A stretch of DNA of 64,000 bases from an uncultured Marinomonas sp. (GTDB lineage Bacteria; Pseudomonadota; Gammaproteobacteria; Pseudomonadales; Marinomonadaceae): contig CANLRQ010000017.1 in the NCBI GenBank assembly GCA_947493575.1, positions 1-64,000 on the forward strand, read 5' to 3'. Position 1 is the stretch's first letter; each line of letters starts with the position of its first letter. The notes under the pieces were generated by a model. The model ran no database searches and was not told the DNA's origin. It worked only from the letters and a program-made list of their open reading frames with translations. The position numbers and the translations under genes were made by a program. Positions 26,914-35,924 of this stretch are shown one piece after another.

Positions 26914-28491
26914 ATGGATCTTACAAAAAATCAAAAAACAAACGCTTCGCGCTTTGGATTCCCAGATATTGTTCGCTTATTAATAGCTGTTGGTTTTGTT
27001 ATCGTGGTTGGCTTGTACGCTAATGCAAATGGTGAACAGGTATCAAATATTTCAATTCTTGTTATCGCATCTGCAATTGGCGCTTATATGGCATTAAATA
27101 TTGGTGCTAATGATGTTGCGAATAATGTGGGGCCAGCAGTAGGCTCCAAAGCACTATCAATGACTGGAGCAATACTAATTGCTGCTGTTTTTGAAGCAGC
27201 TGGTGCTCTTATTGCTGGTGGTTCAGTAGTTGGTACTATTAAAAAAGGCATTATTAATCCAAATGCAATTGCTGATGCTGAAACCTTTATTTGGGTGATG
27301 ATGGCCGCACTGTTAGCCGGTGCGTTATGGCTTAATCTAGCGACTTATTTTGGTGCTCCAGTATCAACAACCCACTCGATTGTTGGTGGTGTTTTAGGTG
27401 CCGGCATTGCTGCAGGTGGTTGGGATATTGCGAACTGGGGACAAATGGCTGCGATTGCTGCAAGTTGGATTATTTCTCCATTATTTGGTGGTGTTATCGC
27501 CGCATCCTTCCTAATTTATATAAAACGAAATGTAACCTATCAGAGTGATATGCTTGCCGCAGCTCGTAAAGTTGTGCCTCTATTAGTTGCTGTCATGGTT
27601 TGGGCATTCTCAACATATTTAATTATGAAAGGGCTCAAAAAATTATGGAAAACGGACATAGTAACAGCTGGCCTGGTTGGTTTTGGTTTTGCCGTAGTTG
27701 TTTACTTTTTTGTGCGACCTTTTATTGATAAAGCGGCTAGTGATTTGAAGAATAATAAAGACGCGGTAAATAGTTTATTTACGGTTCCTTTAATTATCTC
27801 GGCTGCATTGTTAAGTTTTGCTCATGGTGCAAACGATGTTGCCAATGCTATTGGGCCTTTAGCTGCAATTAATGATGCTTTGATTCATGGTGGTGTTTCT
27901 TCAAAAGCGGCTATTCCGTTATGGGTTATGTTAGTTGGTGGTTTGGGTATTGCTGTAGGTTTGGCCCTTTATGGACCGAAATTAATTAAAACGGTAGGCT
28001 CGGAAATTACAGAACTTGATAAGGTGCGTGCATTTTGTATTGCGATGGCCGCTGCAATTACCGTAATTATTGCCTCTCAATTAGGCTTGCCAGTGAGCTC
28101 TACACATATTGCTGTAGGTGGTATTTTCGGTGTTGGCTTTTTACGTGAATATGTAAAAGCATCTTACAATAAAAAATTGGCTGTTATTATTTCTCATTCT
28201 GAAGATGCTGGCCATGATCCTGTTCAAACTAATGAATTTGTAGAGCGCTTTAAAGCGTCTTCTTTAGAAGGAAAAAGAGATCTATTACGTGAGCTGAAAG
28301 GTTTATCAGATAGCTCTCCAATAACCAATAAAGAGCGTAAAGGTTTGAAAAAAGCCACTAAACAAGAATTAGTTAAAAGATCGGCTCTATTAAAAATTGC
28401 TGCAGCTTGGATAATTACTGTACCTACATCGGCTTTATTATCTGCTATGCTTTTCTATATGCTACTTGGCTTTAGTGTAAGTAATGCCTAA
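26914..28491 (+). CDS. pit: PiT-family inorganic phosphate transporter
   Basis: A 525-residue integral-membrane phosphate permease (cation- or metal-phosphate symport). Both inverted-repeat signatures of the family are present: NIGANDVANNVGPAVGSKAL near residue 62 and AHGANDVANAIGPLAAI near residue 305, each followed by a PVSTTHSIVGG / PVSSTHIAVGG block. About ten to eleven membrane segments are evident, with a large soluble loop near residues 420-490. No DUF47/PhoU-like partner gene lies beside it, although one is common in other bacteria. A terminator follows at 28532. The 242-bp upstream gap shows no clear Pho box. Confidence 0.92.
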   Translation: MDLTKNQKTNASRFGFPDIVRLLIAVGFVIVVGLYANANGEQVSNISILVIASAIGAYMALNIGANDVANNVGPAVGSKALSMTGAILIAAVFEAAGALIAGGSVVGTIKKGIINPNAIADAETFIWVMMAALLAGALWLNLATYFGAPVSTTHSIVGGVLGAGIAAGGWDIANWGQMAAIAASWIISPLFGGVIAASFLIYIKRNVTYQSDMLAAARKVVPLLVAVMVWAFSTYLIMKGLKKLWKTDIVTAGLVGFGFAVVVYFFVRPFIDKAASDLKNNKDAVNSLFTVPLIISAALLSFAHGANDVANAIGPLAAINDALIHGGVSSKAAIPLWVMLVGGLGIAVGLALYGPKLIKTVGSEITELDKVRAFCIAMAAAITVIIASQLGLPVSSTHIAVGGIFGVGFLREYVKASYNKKLAVIISHSEDAGHDPVQTNEFVERFKASSLEGKRDLLRELKGLSDSSPITNKERKGLKKATKQELVKRSALLKIAAAWIITVPTSALLSAMLFYMLLGFSVSNA

Positions 28492-28531
28492 GTAATTGCC
28501 TTATTTGAGTTTGTAATAAAGGTGGTTTGCT

Positions 28532-28563
28532 AAGCCAGTGTATGATGTACACTGGCTTTTTTG
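28532..28563 (+). terminator. Terminator of pit
   Basis: AAGCCAGTGTA-TGATG-TACACTGGCTT, a perfect 11-bp stem followed by TTTTTTG. Confidence 0.88.
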
Positions 28564-28624
28564 TTTTTGCTGTGTGCGTTATATTATAATGAATGGAAGT
28601 TTGCTCATTTTTTGTGACAAACAT

Positions 28625-28682
28625 TTTTTTGAGTCTGTTTTTAGCAAAGTATTAGCAAGCGTAATAGTCGTACAACGGTCTC
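28625..28682 (-). repeat. R1 MITE, copy 5 (half element)
   Basis: Only the GAGTCTGTTTTTAGCAAAG... to ...GGTCTC half remains, in reverse orientation. No matching far end or target duplication is visible. It ends 28 bp before the next gene. Confidence 0.65.
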
Positions 28683-28709
28683 TTTTTATTTCTTATTTGG
28701 CGTTTTTTT

Positions 28710-29405
28710 ATGGCTGATCTCATACCTTATGTTATATGGGTGTTAATTTTTGCCCTCATTATTTTTGTTTCTCTAGTCATATACCGTGATCATGAAGCAA
28801 GAAAAATAGCCGCCCTAAAAGCAGAAGAAGAATTGTTGCAGCGCTGTGATAAATTAGTTCAGGCAATAAAAATATTACCTGATCGCTATTGCCCTTTAGA
28901 ATTAAAAACGATGCTGTTGACTTATGTTGTTCATGGGTATTCGAAGGCTTCAATAAGTTCATTAACGCCAGAGCAAGTGAGTTATAAAAAAGAAATGACG
29001 CTATTGTTTGAAGCAACTTTTGAAGAGGGTTATGTTGCTTCAGAAGAAAAAGTACAAACTATGGGGCGTTTAGAGCAAGTTCAGCAAGCATTGTTAAAAA
29101 TCTCTCCTTTTGTTAAGCGGCAACTGGAACAAAAACAGATTGATCGAGAAAGTGCAAAAGACTATTTAGAAAAAATACGTTATTCTCATGCATTGTCGAA
29201 AATTGATTTATTGATGAGACAAGCAGAAGACTTATTAGAACTTGATAAAAAAGCGCAAGCTTTAGAGAAATATCGCTCGGCTTTAAGTGAAGCTGAGCAA
29301 ATTAATTTGCTGATTCCGTGTGATGAGCTTATAGAAAGAATTAGTAATTCGATTAATAAGGTAGAAAGGCGTTTGCAGATAAATCAGAATACTGAGGAAG
29401 AATAG
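28710..29405 (+). CDS. Membrane-anchored helical protein, unknown function (paralogue 1)
   Basis: Not recognised as a named family. The 231 residues comprise one N-terminal membrane helix (about 5-25), a short charged linker, a block LPDRYCPLELKTMLLTYVV near residue 52, and a long helical C-terminal half with a TPR-like hairpin (RQAEDLLELDKKAQALEKY). It is expected to face the cytoplasm. The next gene has the same layout with corresponding motifs, so the two look like a tandem duplication. They share the strand and are 93 bp apart. No catalytic motif is visible. Confidence 0.6.
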   Translation: MADLIPYVIWVLIFALIIFVSLVIYRDHEARKIAALKAEEELLQRCDKLVQAIKILPDRYCPLELKTMLLTYVVHGYSKASISSLTPEQVSYKKEMTLLFEATFEEGYVASEEKVQTMGRLEQVQQALLKISPFVKRQLEQKQIDRESAKDYLEKIRYSHALSKIDLLMRQAEDLLELDKKAQALEKYRSALSEAEQINLLIPCDELIERISNSINKVERRLQINQNTEEE

Positions 29406-29498
29406 TGCCATAGTGGAAGTGGGTATATGTATTCAACTACTTTGAATAAGTTAATTTCATACTCTTGATTAATGTAATTATTTGGGCAACAAAATTAT

Positions 29499-30275
29499 AT
29501 GACGACCATTACCATAATTGTTCTACTAGTGCTGTTTGGTGGCTTTATTGGTTTTATTATCATGTTACAAATGAAAGAGCAGGCTCGTCTTGAAAAACTT
29601 CGAAAAGCGTCTTTATTGAATAATCAATCTAGGCAAGTTCGTCGTTACCTTGATGATTTCCCACCTCAATATCAGCCAAAAGATTTAAGGCTATGGCTTT
29701 TTTCAAACTTGGTTTCCATATTCGATGAGCTAATATCGTTACAACCAGATGATCAATTAAAGCGTCGTCGTTCAAATGCTGCAAAAGAAATGCAAGAGTT
29801 TCGTGATAGCAAGCAAAAACGAAAAGCGAGAGCTGTAAATGACGAATTACAAGTAATGGAACTTAAGCGATTATTTGATTCGTTTGATAACTTTTTAAAC
29901 ACAGCAAAAGAACAAAAGAAAATTGATTCTGATTCTGCATTTAAGTACAAATCTCTCTTATCTTTTTTTAGATATAAAGTAAGCTCAGACCATAAGGGTT
30001 ATTTGGCAAGACAAGCTTTTTTAATGAATAAGTTTGAAGATGCAATTGATTTGTATAAGCAAGCGGTGCAAGAGCTTGAACCCATTAAAGATGTTCCAGA
30101 AGCCGATGAAGCCCGAAAAAAATTCCAAGGGTATGCTGATGAGATAGAGGAAGACCTTAAGCTACAAGAGCAAGAAGACGCTTTAATGGGTGATGAAGAC
30201 GGCGAAGAGGACATGGATGATGAGTGGAATAAGTTTATGGGAGACTCAGATTTTGAAAAGAAAAAGTATTTTTAA
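29499..30275 (+). CDS. Membrane-anchored helical protein, unknown function (paralogue 2)
   Basis: Not recognised as a named family. The 258 residues begin with a membrane helix (about 4-24), followed by FPPQYQPKDLRLWLFSNLV near residue 54, which mirrors LPDRYCPLELKTMLLTYVV of the preceding protein. A basic coiled segment (RRRSNAAKEMQEFRDSKQK) comes next, then a TPR-like hairpin (RQAFLMNKFEDAIDLYKQA) and a very acidic tail (EDALMGDEDGEEDMDDEW) ending KKKYF. A scaffolding or chaperone-like role is possible but unsupported. Confidence 0.6.
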   Translation: MTTITIIVLLVLFGGFIGFIIMLQMKEQARLEKLRKASLLNNQSRQVRRYLDDFPPQYQPKDLRLWLFSNLVSIFDELISLQPDDQLKRRRSNAAKEMQEFRDSKQKRKARAVNDELQVMELKRLFDSFDNFLNTAKEQKKIDSDSAFKYKSLLSFFRYKVSSDHKGYLARQAFLMNKFEDAIDLYKQAVQELEPIKDVPEADEARKKFQGYADEIEEDLKLQEQEDALMGDEDGEEDMDDEWNKFMGDSDFEKKKYF

Positions 30276-30352
30276 CCGCTTTTAACATTCGCTATTACGA
30301 TCAATAAAATAGAGTCTTTTTCATAATTTATATTGCCGATATTGAGGTTTTA

Positions 30353-30970
30353 GTGAATTTATCTGTTCTTTCCGTGTTTATCCCAACATTTTTCTTTGTT
30401 TCAATCACACCTGGTATGTGCATGACATTAGCAATGACAATGGGCATGACAATTGGTGTTCGCCGTGCTTTATGGATGATGTTAGGCGAGCTTTGTGGCG
30501 TTGGTTTGGTGGCTGCGGCTTCTGCTGTTGGTGTTGCGGCATTATTGCTTAATTACCCTGATGCATTTGTTATTTTTAAATATGTTGGTGGGGCTTATTT
30601 GACCTATATTGGTGTTCAAATGTGGCGCTCTAAAGGTAAAATGGCAATTCAATCTTCGAGTGAAGAGCAAGGTGCAACACGTTTTGAACTCGCAAGCCAA
30701 GGTTTTGTAACAGCCATAGCCAATCCAAAAGGCTGGGCATTTTTTGTGGCTTTACTTCCTCCGTTTATCTCTGCGGATTTGCCTTTATTTAGTCAGCTCA
30801 GTATTTTAATTATAATCATCTTATCAATTGAATTTATTTGTCTATTAATTTATGCCGCTGGCGGAAGAACTTTACGTACGCTTTTGCAGCAGAATGGTAA
30901 TGTTAAGTTGATGAATCGAATTGCAGGCACCTTAATGTGTGGTGTCGGTATTTGGTTAGCTTTAGGTTAA
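30353..30970 (+). CDS. LysE/RhtB-family amino-acid exporter
   Basis: A 205-residue membrane protein with about six helices, of the LysE/RhtB translocator family that exports amino acids or related compounds. The family start is clear: FFVSITPGMCMTLAMTMGM, then GVRRALWMMLGELCG and FKYVGGAYLTYIGVQMW, and ANPKGWAFFVALLPPF in the second half. The GTG start has TTGAGG at proper distance. The transported compound cannot be predicted. It lies 77 bp after the acidic-tail protein and could share its transcript. Confidence 0.85.
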   Translation: MNLSVLSVFIPTFFFVSITPGMCMTLAMTMGMTIGVRRALWMMLGELCGVGLVAAASAVGVAALLLNYPDAFVIFKYVGGAYLTYIGVQMWRSKGKMAIQSSSEEQGATRFELASQGFVTAIANPKGWAFFVALLPPFISADLPLFSQLSILIIIILSIEFICLLIYAAGGRTLRTLLQQNGNVKLMNRIAGTLMCGVGIWLALG

Positions 30971-30980
30971 TTTTTTAAGT

Positions 30981-31121
30981 GAGACCTTTGCACGACTATT
31001 ACACTTGCTAATACTTTGTTTAAAACATACTCGTCTTCTCATCGCTCATGACTTCGTGCTTGTTATTCTTCGCTAATCATAGGCTTGTCTTGTTTGCATA
31101 AGTTATGTCGTGTAAAACCTC
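30981..31121 (+). repeat. R1 MITE, copy 6 (diverged)
   Basis: A 141-bp element opening with a good left end (GAGACCTTTGCACGACTATTAC). The interior is rearranged and the right end degenerate (TCGTGTAAAACCTC). No target duplication seen. Lies upstream of dsdA. Confidence 0.6.
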
Positions 31122-31160
31122 TACATAAAATACAAATGAGTTGGACTGGATAAAATTCCT

Positions 31161-32477
31161 ATGAAATCACTTAATATTAATTCATCAGATCAAGTCGCTT
31201 TGCGTAATTGTGAGCCCATATTTTGGGGTAATAAAGCGTATCTTGATCAGAGTCTTCCAATTAGTACCGCAAGTACATCTGAGTTATATGAAGCTGCTGA
31301 TCGGTTAATACGTTTTGCTCCTGTATTATCATGTTTATTTCCTGAATTAGAGTTAAGTAATGGGTTAATTGAGTCACCTCTATTAAAAGCGCCTTTTTTA
31401 AATGAAAAGGTTAATCCTATTGGAGGGGTTTTATATATAAAGGCAGATCATATATTACCTGTCGCAGGTTCTATCAAGGCACGAGGTGGTATTCATGAGG
31501 TGCTTTGCTTTGCTGAAAAACTGGCTTTGGACGAAGGACTATTAACCAGTGTATCAGATGACTATTCCGTTTTTCTATCACCAGAAGCTCGGGACCTTTT
31601 TTCTCAATACACTATTGCCGTTGGCAGCACTGGGAACTTAGGGCTAAGTATTGGAATTGCTGGTTCAGCACTTGGTTTTAAAACTGTTGTACACATGTCA
31701 TCAGATGCAAAAGAGTGGAAAAAAGCGAGGCTTCGTAAACGAGGTGTTAAGGTTGTTGAGCACAAGGCGGATTATGGTGTCGCTGTAGAAGCTGGAAGGT
31801 CAGAAGCTGATGCGGATGAATACAGTTATTTTGTCGACGATGAGCGCTCTTCGCATTTATTTATGGGCTATGCCGTTGCAGCTTTACGACTTAAAGAACA
31901 ATTGGAGCATCAAGGTATTTTAGTGGATGAATCTCATCCATTGTTTGTGTATTTACCCGCTGGTGTGGGTGGTGCCCCCGGAGGGATTACCTTTGGTTTA
32001 AAAACCGTGTTTGGTGATAGTGTTCATTGTTTTTTTGCTGAGCCTGTACAGGCACCCTGTATGTTATTAGGAATGGCTGGTGAAGCAAAAACAGAGCCGA
32101 CTCCTGTTTATGAATATGGGCTGACGATTGACACAGATGCTGATGGATTGGCTGTAGGAACTGCATCTCAGTGGGTTTGTGATGTTACTAGACATTTGTT
32201 ATCTGGGGTTTTTACCGCGACGGATGACTCTCTTTATCGTCAATTGTATTTGTTAAAAACATTAGAGGATATTGAAGTGGAGCCTTCAGCCGCAATTGGC
32301 TGTTTAGGTCCATTGATGTTAAATACGCCAGCAGGAAAGGCATATTTACAGGCACAACAGCTTTCTGTCCCATTGAGTAAAAGTACCCATATAGCATGGT
32401 TAACTGGTGGTTCTTTTGTTCCCCAGGAAGAGTATCAAACCTACTTTGATAAAGCTGTTAGTCGGTTTTCTTCTTAG
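31161..32477 (+). CDS. dsdA: D-serine ammonia-lyase (dehydratase)
   Basis: A pyridoxal-phosphate enzyme converting D-serine to pyruvate and ammonia. The 438-residue chain has the PLP lysine at Lys106 in PVAGSIKARGG, the phosphate-binding region VGSTGNLGLSIG, and YLPAGVGGAPGG. Length and blocks match E. coli DsdA. There is no adjacent dsdC regulator or dsdX permease. The last 20 bp overlap the 3' end of the convergent topB gene. Confidence 0.93.
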   Translation: MKSLNINSSDQVALRNCEPIFWGNKAYLDQSLPISTASTSELYEAADRLIRFAPVLSCLFPELELSNGLIESPLLKAPFLNEKVNPIGGVLYIKADHILPVAGSIKARGGIHEVLCFAEKLALDEGLLTSVSDDYSVFLSPEARDLFSQYTIAVGSTGNLGLSIGIAGSALGFKTVVHMSSDAKEWKKARLRKRGVKVVEHKADYGVAVEAGRSEADADEYSYFVDDERSSHLFMGYAVAALRLKEQLEHQGILVDESHPLFVYLPAGVGGAPGGITFGLKTVFGDSVHCFFAEPVQAPCMLLGMAGEAKTEPTPVYEYGLTIDTDADGLAVGTASQWVCDVTRHLLSGVFTATDDSLYRQLYLLKTLEDIEVEPSAAIGCLGPLMLNTPAGKAYLQAQQLSVPLSKSTHIAWLTGGSFVPQEEYQTYFDKAVSRFSS

Positions 32478-34389
32478 GTTTTTTAACACGCCTTTTGGTT
32501 TGTCGTTTGGGGAATTTAGTCCCCATGTTTTTCATTCCTGAGAAATCCACCCTTTCAATATCCCTAATTAAATCTGTTAATCCTGTGATTAAAGGATGCA
32601 TGAATTGAGTGTACTTTATTCTCTTCTCACTTATTGCTTCCAGTTGAGACTCCCAATGCGCTGTCATATCAGGTAAAACCATTGGGAGAGGTAAGCTATT
32701 TATTAATTGCCTACCTATCTCTGTAGCGTGAATTTCTTTGCCTTTTTTTATTAGAAATTGCCTTTTGAAAAGCAGTTCAATGATGCCTGCTCTAGTGGCT
32801 TCAGTGCCGAGTCCGTCTGTATCCCGCAAGACTTTTTTTATGTTTGGATCCGTAACATAACGAGCAATTCCCGTCATTGCAGATAATAAAGTAGCATCTG
32901 TAAAGTGTTTTGGCGGACTGGTCATTTTTTCTGACAAAGTGCCATCAATGCAATCTATGTGTTCGCCTTTTTTCACATCCGGCAGTTTATTTACTGAGAA
33001 CTCATTATCAGCGTTTAGAGCTTTTTGAGAGGGGAAAAGAGACTTCCAACCTTCAGAAATAATGTCTTTTTGCTTAGATATAAAAAGACCACCAGAGATT
33101 TCGTGATCGATTTGCTTTTCTGAATACTCAAATGCGGGGTAAAACTGAACTAAATATTGCCGGGCAACTAACTCATATATGCTCTTTTCATTCTTCGATA
33201 ATGTACTGCTGTCCATTGGTTTTACAGTTGGGATAATCGCATGATGCGCACTTACTTTTGCATCATTCCATGCTTTGCTCACAAGGGACAGAGTCGCTTC
33301 GGAAACCGCCTTTTCTAGTGGAGGGCAAGTGGAGGCAATCGATTTAGTAACGGTTGCTTTATCCATTAAATGACCTTTTGGTAGATAGCGGCAATCGGAT
33401 CTAGGATAGGTTATTAATTTATGGCGTTCATAAAGTTGTTGGCAAATATCAAGGGTCTGTTGAGCGTTTAAATTAAAGCGTTTAGCGGCATCTATTTGTA
33501 AAGAAGATAAATTATAAGGAAGGGGAGGAACCTGTTTTTTATTATCTTTTTTAACCTTTAGTACAATTCCAGTTTGTTGCAACACTCGGTTTATTACTGT
33601 CTCGGCAAGTTTTTTGGAGAGGACTCTTCCGTCGTCATCCATGTAGGGTTCGCATGCGTCACTTGGTTTCCATTTAGCGAGGTATTTTGTACCCGTTTGA
33701 GTTTGAAGAGTAACAAACACTTCATAAAAAGGTTTGGTGATAAACTTTTCTACTTCTTCGTCTCTATGCACGATCAATCCCAGAATGGGTGTTTGCACTC
33801 TTCCAATGGAGAGCACACCATTGTAGCCAGATTTTTGACCTTGTAAGGTGCAAAGGCGAGTCATGTTGATTCCATACAGCCAGTCAGCTCTTGCTCTTGC
33901 TAATGCTGAAGTTGCTAAAGGAATAAAATCAGTATTGTTTCTAAGATTATTGAGTGATTTTTTTATCGCGGAGGGATTCATATCATTAATTAAACAGCGC
34001 TTTACAGCATCGCGTTTCTTTTTCGATACCCCGGTGTAGTTAATGACTTCATCAACTAAAATTTGTCCGACCCGGTCAGGGTCTCCCATGTTAACTAGGC
34101 TGTCTGCTTGCTTAATGAGTTTTTTAACAATTGAAAATTGCTTTTTTGTTTGAGGCTTAACCTGATGTTTCCATGTGGTGGGAATAATAGGAAGATGCTC
34201 TTTATTCCACTTTTTGTATTCAGGGTTATAAGCATCGGGCTCAGCTTGCTCTAGCAAATGACCAATGCACCAAGTAATTATGTCGCCGTTGGCTACTTCA
34301 ATATAGCCATCACCTTTTTTATGAGGCCTTGGTAATACCTCAGCTACTGCTCTGCCTACACTGGGTTTTTCTGCAATATATAAAATCAT
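32458..34389 (-). CDS. topB: DNA topoisomerase III, with a substituted TOPRIM glutamate
   Basis: A type IA topoisomerase that decatenates DNA. The 643-residue chain aligns closely with E. coli TopB: AEKPS with Glu7, and active-site Tyr328 in YPRSDCRYLP at exactly the same number. Oddity: the TOPRIM acidic triplet, DPDRE in E. coli (Asp103, Asp105, Glu107), reads DPDRV, with a GTC codon at 34069-34071 making residue 107 valine. This glutamate takes part in metal binding and catalysis, so activity may be altered unless it is a sequencing error. The C-terminus is a short basic tail. It converges on dsdA with a 20-bp overlap. Confidence 0.92.
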   Translation of the reverse strand: MILYIAEKPSVGRAVAEVLPRPHKKGDGYIEVANGDIITWCIGHLLEQAEPDAYNPEYKKWNKEHLPIIPTTWKHQVKPQTKKQFSIVKKLIKQADSLVNMGDPDRVGQILVDEVINYTGVSKKKRDAVKRCLINDMNPSAIKKSLNNLRNNTDFIPLATSALARARADWLYGINMTRLCTLQGQKSGYNGVLSIGRVQTPILGLIVHRDEEVEKFITKPFYEVFVTLQTQTGTKYLAKWKPSDACEPYMDDDGRVLSKKLAETVINRVLQQTGIVLKVKKDNKKQVPPLPYNLSSLQIDAAKRFNLNAQQTLDICQQLYERHKLITYPRSDCRYLPKGHLMDKATVTKSIASTCPPLEKAVSEATLSLVSKAWNDAKVSAHHAIIPTVKPMDSSTLSKNEKSIYELVARQYLVQFYPAFEYSEKQIDHEISGGLFISKQKDIISEGWKSLFPSQKALNADNEFSVNKLPDVKKGEHIDCIDGTLSEKMTSPPKHFTDATLLSAMTGIARYVTDPNIKKVLRDTDGLGTEATRAGIIELLFKRQFLIKKGKEIHATEIGRQLINSLPLPMVLPDMTAHWESQLEAISEKRIKYTQFMHPLITGLTDLIRDIERVDFSGMKNMGTKFPKRQTKRRVKKPKKKTD

Positions 34390-34505
34390 AGTTAAGCTTT
34401 ACTGGTTTTTTATACAGTAAAGTTTAACTATAAGTAACGTTTAGTGCTACCCCTTCATTAGTGAATTGGTATGATTAATATGGGAACTTTACTTTGATGT
34501 ATGAC

Positions 34506-34584
34506 CTTATTCACATTCGATACTCTTCTCGAATAGCAGACTTTTATCCATATGCTGAGGCAAGAGAACTTGTTCGCACCTTTC
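34506..34584 (-). repeat. R2 element (IS5-type MITE), copy d
   Basis: Reverse-oriented copy ending TTGTTCGCACCTTTC followed by TTAA. The left part TATTCACATTCGATACTC matches the inner part of the long copy at 48426, so this element is truncated there. It occupies the middle of the 34390-34752 gap; the rest of that gap shows only an AT-rich promoter-like stretch before fklB. Confidence 0.75.
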
Positions 34585-34752
34585 TTAACAAAAGGAGTAA
34601 TTGAGCTGATGGGATTCGAATAAAATGTCCTTTGTTTCTTCGCTTTAAAGGCTTTATATGATTATCTTGTTAACATGGGTCGGAAGAGGAAAATGACTAT
34701 GATATGATGTTCCCCTTAATTTTAAATACACTTTTATAAGAGAGTACGGACT

Positions 34753-35373
34753 ATGTCAGAGTTGTCATTCGACACACAAGAAGCAAAAATTGGTTATGGA
34801 ATTGGTCGTCAAATTGGTGATCAATTAAGAGGAAGTGACCTTGGTGATATTTCTTTGGAGCACCTTTTTGCTGCAATTGAAGATGCGTTGAATGGTGCAG
34901 AAATGCGTGTTTCTGGAGAAGAGCTTGAAGCTGCTTTTGCATCTTTACAAGCTGATATGGAAGAAAAACAAAAGGCAGCATCTGAAGGTAATGTAACGGC
35001 TGGCTTAGCTTTTCTTGCTGAAAACAAAGAAAAAGAAGGCGTTCAAGTTACTGAAAGCGGTCTACAATACGAAGTTATCGAAGAAGGTACTGGCGCAACT
35101 CCAACGACTGACTCTACTGTTCGTGTACATTACGAAGGTCGTTTAATTGACGGTCAAGTTTTTGATAGTTCTATCGCACGTGGTGAGCCAATTGAGTTTC
35201 CTGTAACAGGCGTTATTGCAGGTTGGACAGAAGCTCTTCAAATGATGAAGGAAGGAGCTAAATACCGTCTTACTATTCCAGCTGAACTTGCATACGGCGC
35301 TCAAGGTGCTGGTGCGATGATTCAGCCTTTCTCTGTACTAACATTTGATGTTGAATTGATTGCTGTAATCTAA
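34753..35373 (+). CDS. fklB: FKBP-type peptidyl-prolyl isomerase (FKBP22 type)
   Basis: A 206-residue cis-trans prolyl isomerase. The N-terminal helical dimerisation domain (about 1-90; KIGYGIGRQIGDQL) is followed by the FKBP catalytic domain with VRVHYEGRLIDGQVFDSS, FPVTGVIAGWTEALQMM and IPAELAYGAQG. No signal peptide, so cytoplasmic and FklB-like rather than FkpA-like. It is monocistronic and closed by a terminator at 35439. Confidence 0.92.
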   Translation: MSELSFDTQEAKIGYGIGRQIGDQLRGSDLGDISLEHLFAAIEDALNGAEMRVSGEELEAAFASLQADMEEKQKAASEGNVTAGLAFLAENKEKEGVQVTESGLQYEVIEEGTGATPTTDSTVRVHYEGRLIDGQVFDSSIARGEPIEFPVTGVIAGWTEALQMMKEGAKYRLTIPAELAYGAQGAGAMIQPFSVLTFDVELIAVI

Positions 35374-35438
35374 TTATTATCATGCTATTGAAGGCTTACT
35401 GAGTGCAAATATAACCAGTATAGTCACGATTTAGACAT

Positions 35439-35470
35439 AAAAAAACGGACTGATTTAGTCCGTTTTTTTA
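35439..35470. terminator. Bidirectional terminator between fklB and the acetyltransferase gene
   Basis: AAAAAACGGACT-GATTT-AGTCCGTTTTTT, a perfect 12-bp stem with T runs on both strands, located between convergent genes. Confidence 0.9.
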
Positions 35471-35494
35471 TGCTTCTCATGTTTTAATGAAAAG

Positions 35495-35911
35495 TTAAAT
35501 ATCCCTTTCCATTAAAACATGGAAAATCCCCGCCTCTAGAAACATTTTTCCATCGGTTTTAAAACCTTGTTTGTCATAAAAAGGTTGTGCATCCGCTTGA
35601 GAGTGCAGATACACTCTACGATGTCCCATTTCTCGTGCAACTTGAATAACTTTATTGAGTAGTAAAGTAGCATATCCCTGATGTCGATAACTTGATAAAA
35701 CGGCCATCCTGCCAATTTTTCCTTCAGGTGTTAGCCTTGCTACACCAGTTGGTACGGCTGTGGTTCCAAAAGAAACAAAGTGTACCGATGATTCATCTAA
35801 ATCATCCCATTCATCTTGTTCGTCAATACCTTGCTCAAGAATAAAAACTTGTTTACGTACGAACTGCAACTGAGCTTTGCTGCTGCTCCAATCAGTGGTT
35901 AATACTTTCAT
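35495..35911 (-). CDS. GNAT-family N-acetyltransferase
   Basis: A 138-residue acetyl-CoA-dependent acetyltransferase of the GNAT superfamily. The cofactor loop is RMAVLSSYRHQGYATLLL, and QPFYDKQGFKTDGKMFLEAG closes the fold in the style of ElaA/YjcF-type proteins. The substrate is unknown. It lies 13 bp after roxA on the same strand and is probably co-transcribed. AGGGAA precedes the ATG. Confidence 0.82.
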   Translation of the reverse strand: MKVLTTDWSSSKAQLQFVRKQVFILEQGIDEQDEWDDLDESSVHFVSFGTTAVPTGVARLTPEGKIGRMAVLSSYRHQGYATLLLNKVIQVAREMGHRRVYLHSQADAQPFYDKQGFKTDGKMFLEAGIFHVLMERDI

Positions 35912-35924
35912 AAAAATTCCCTGT

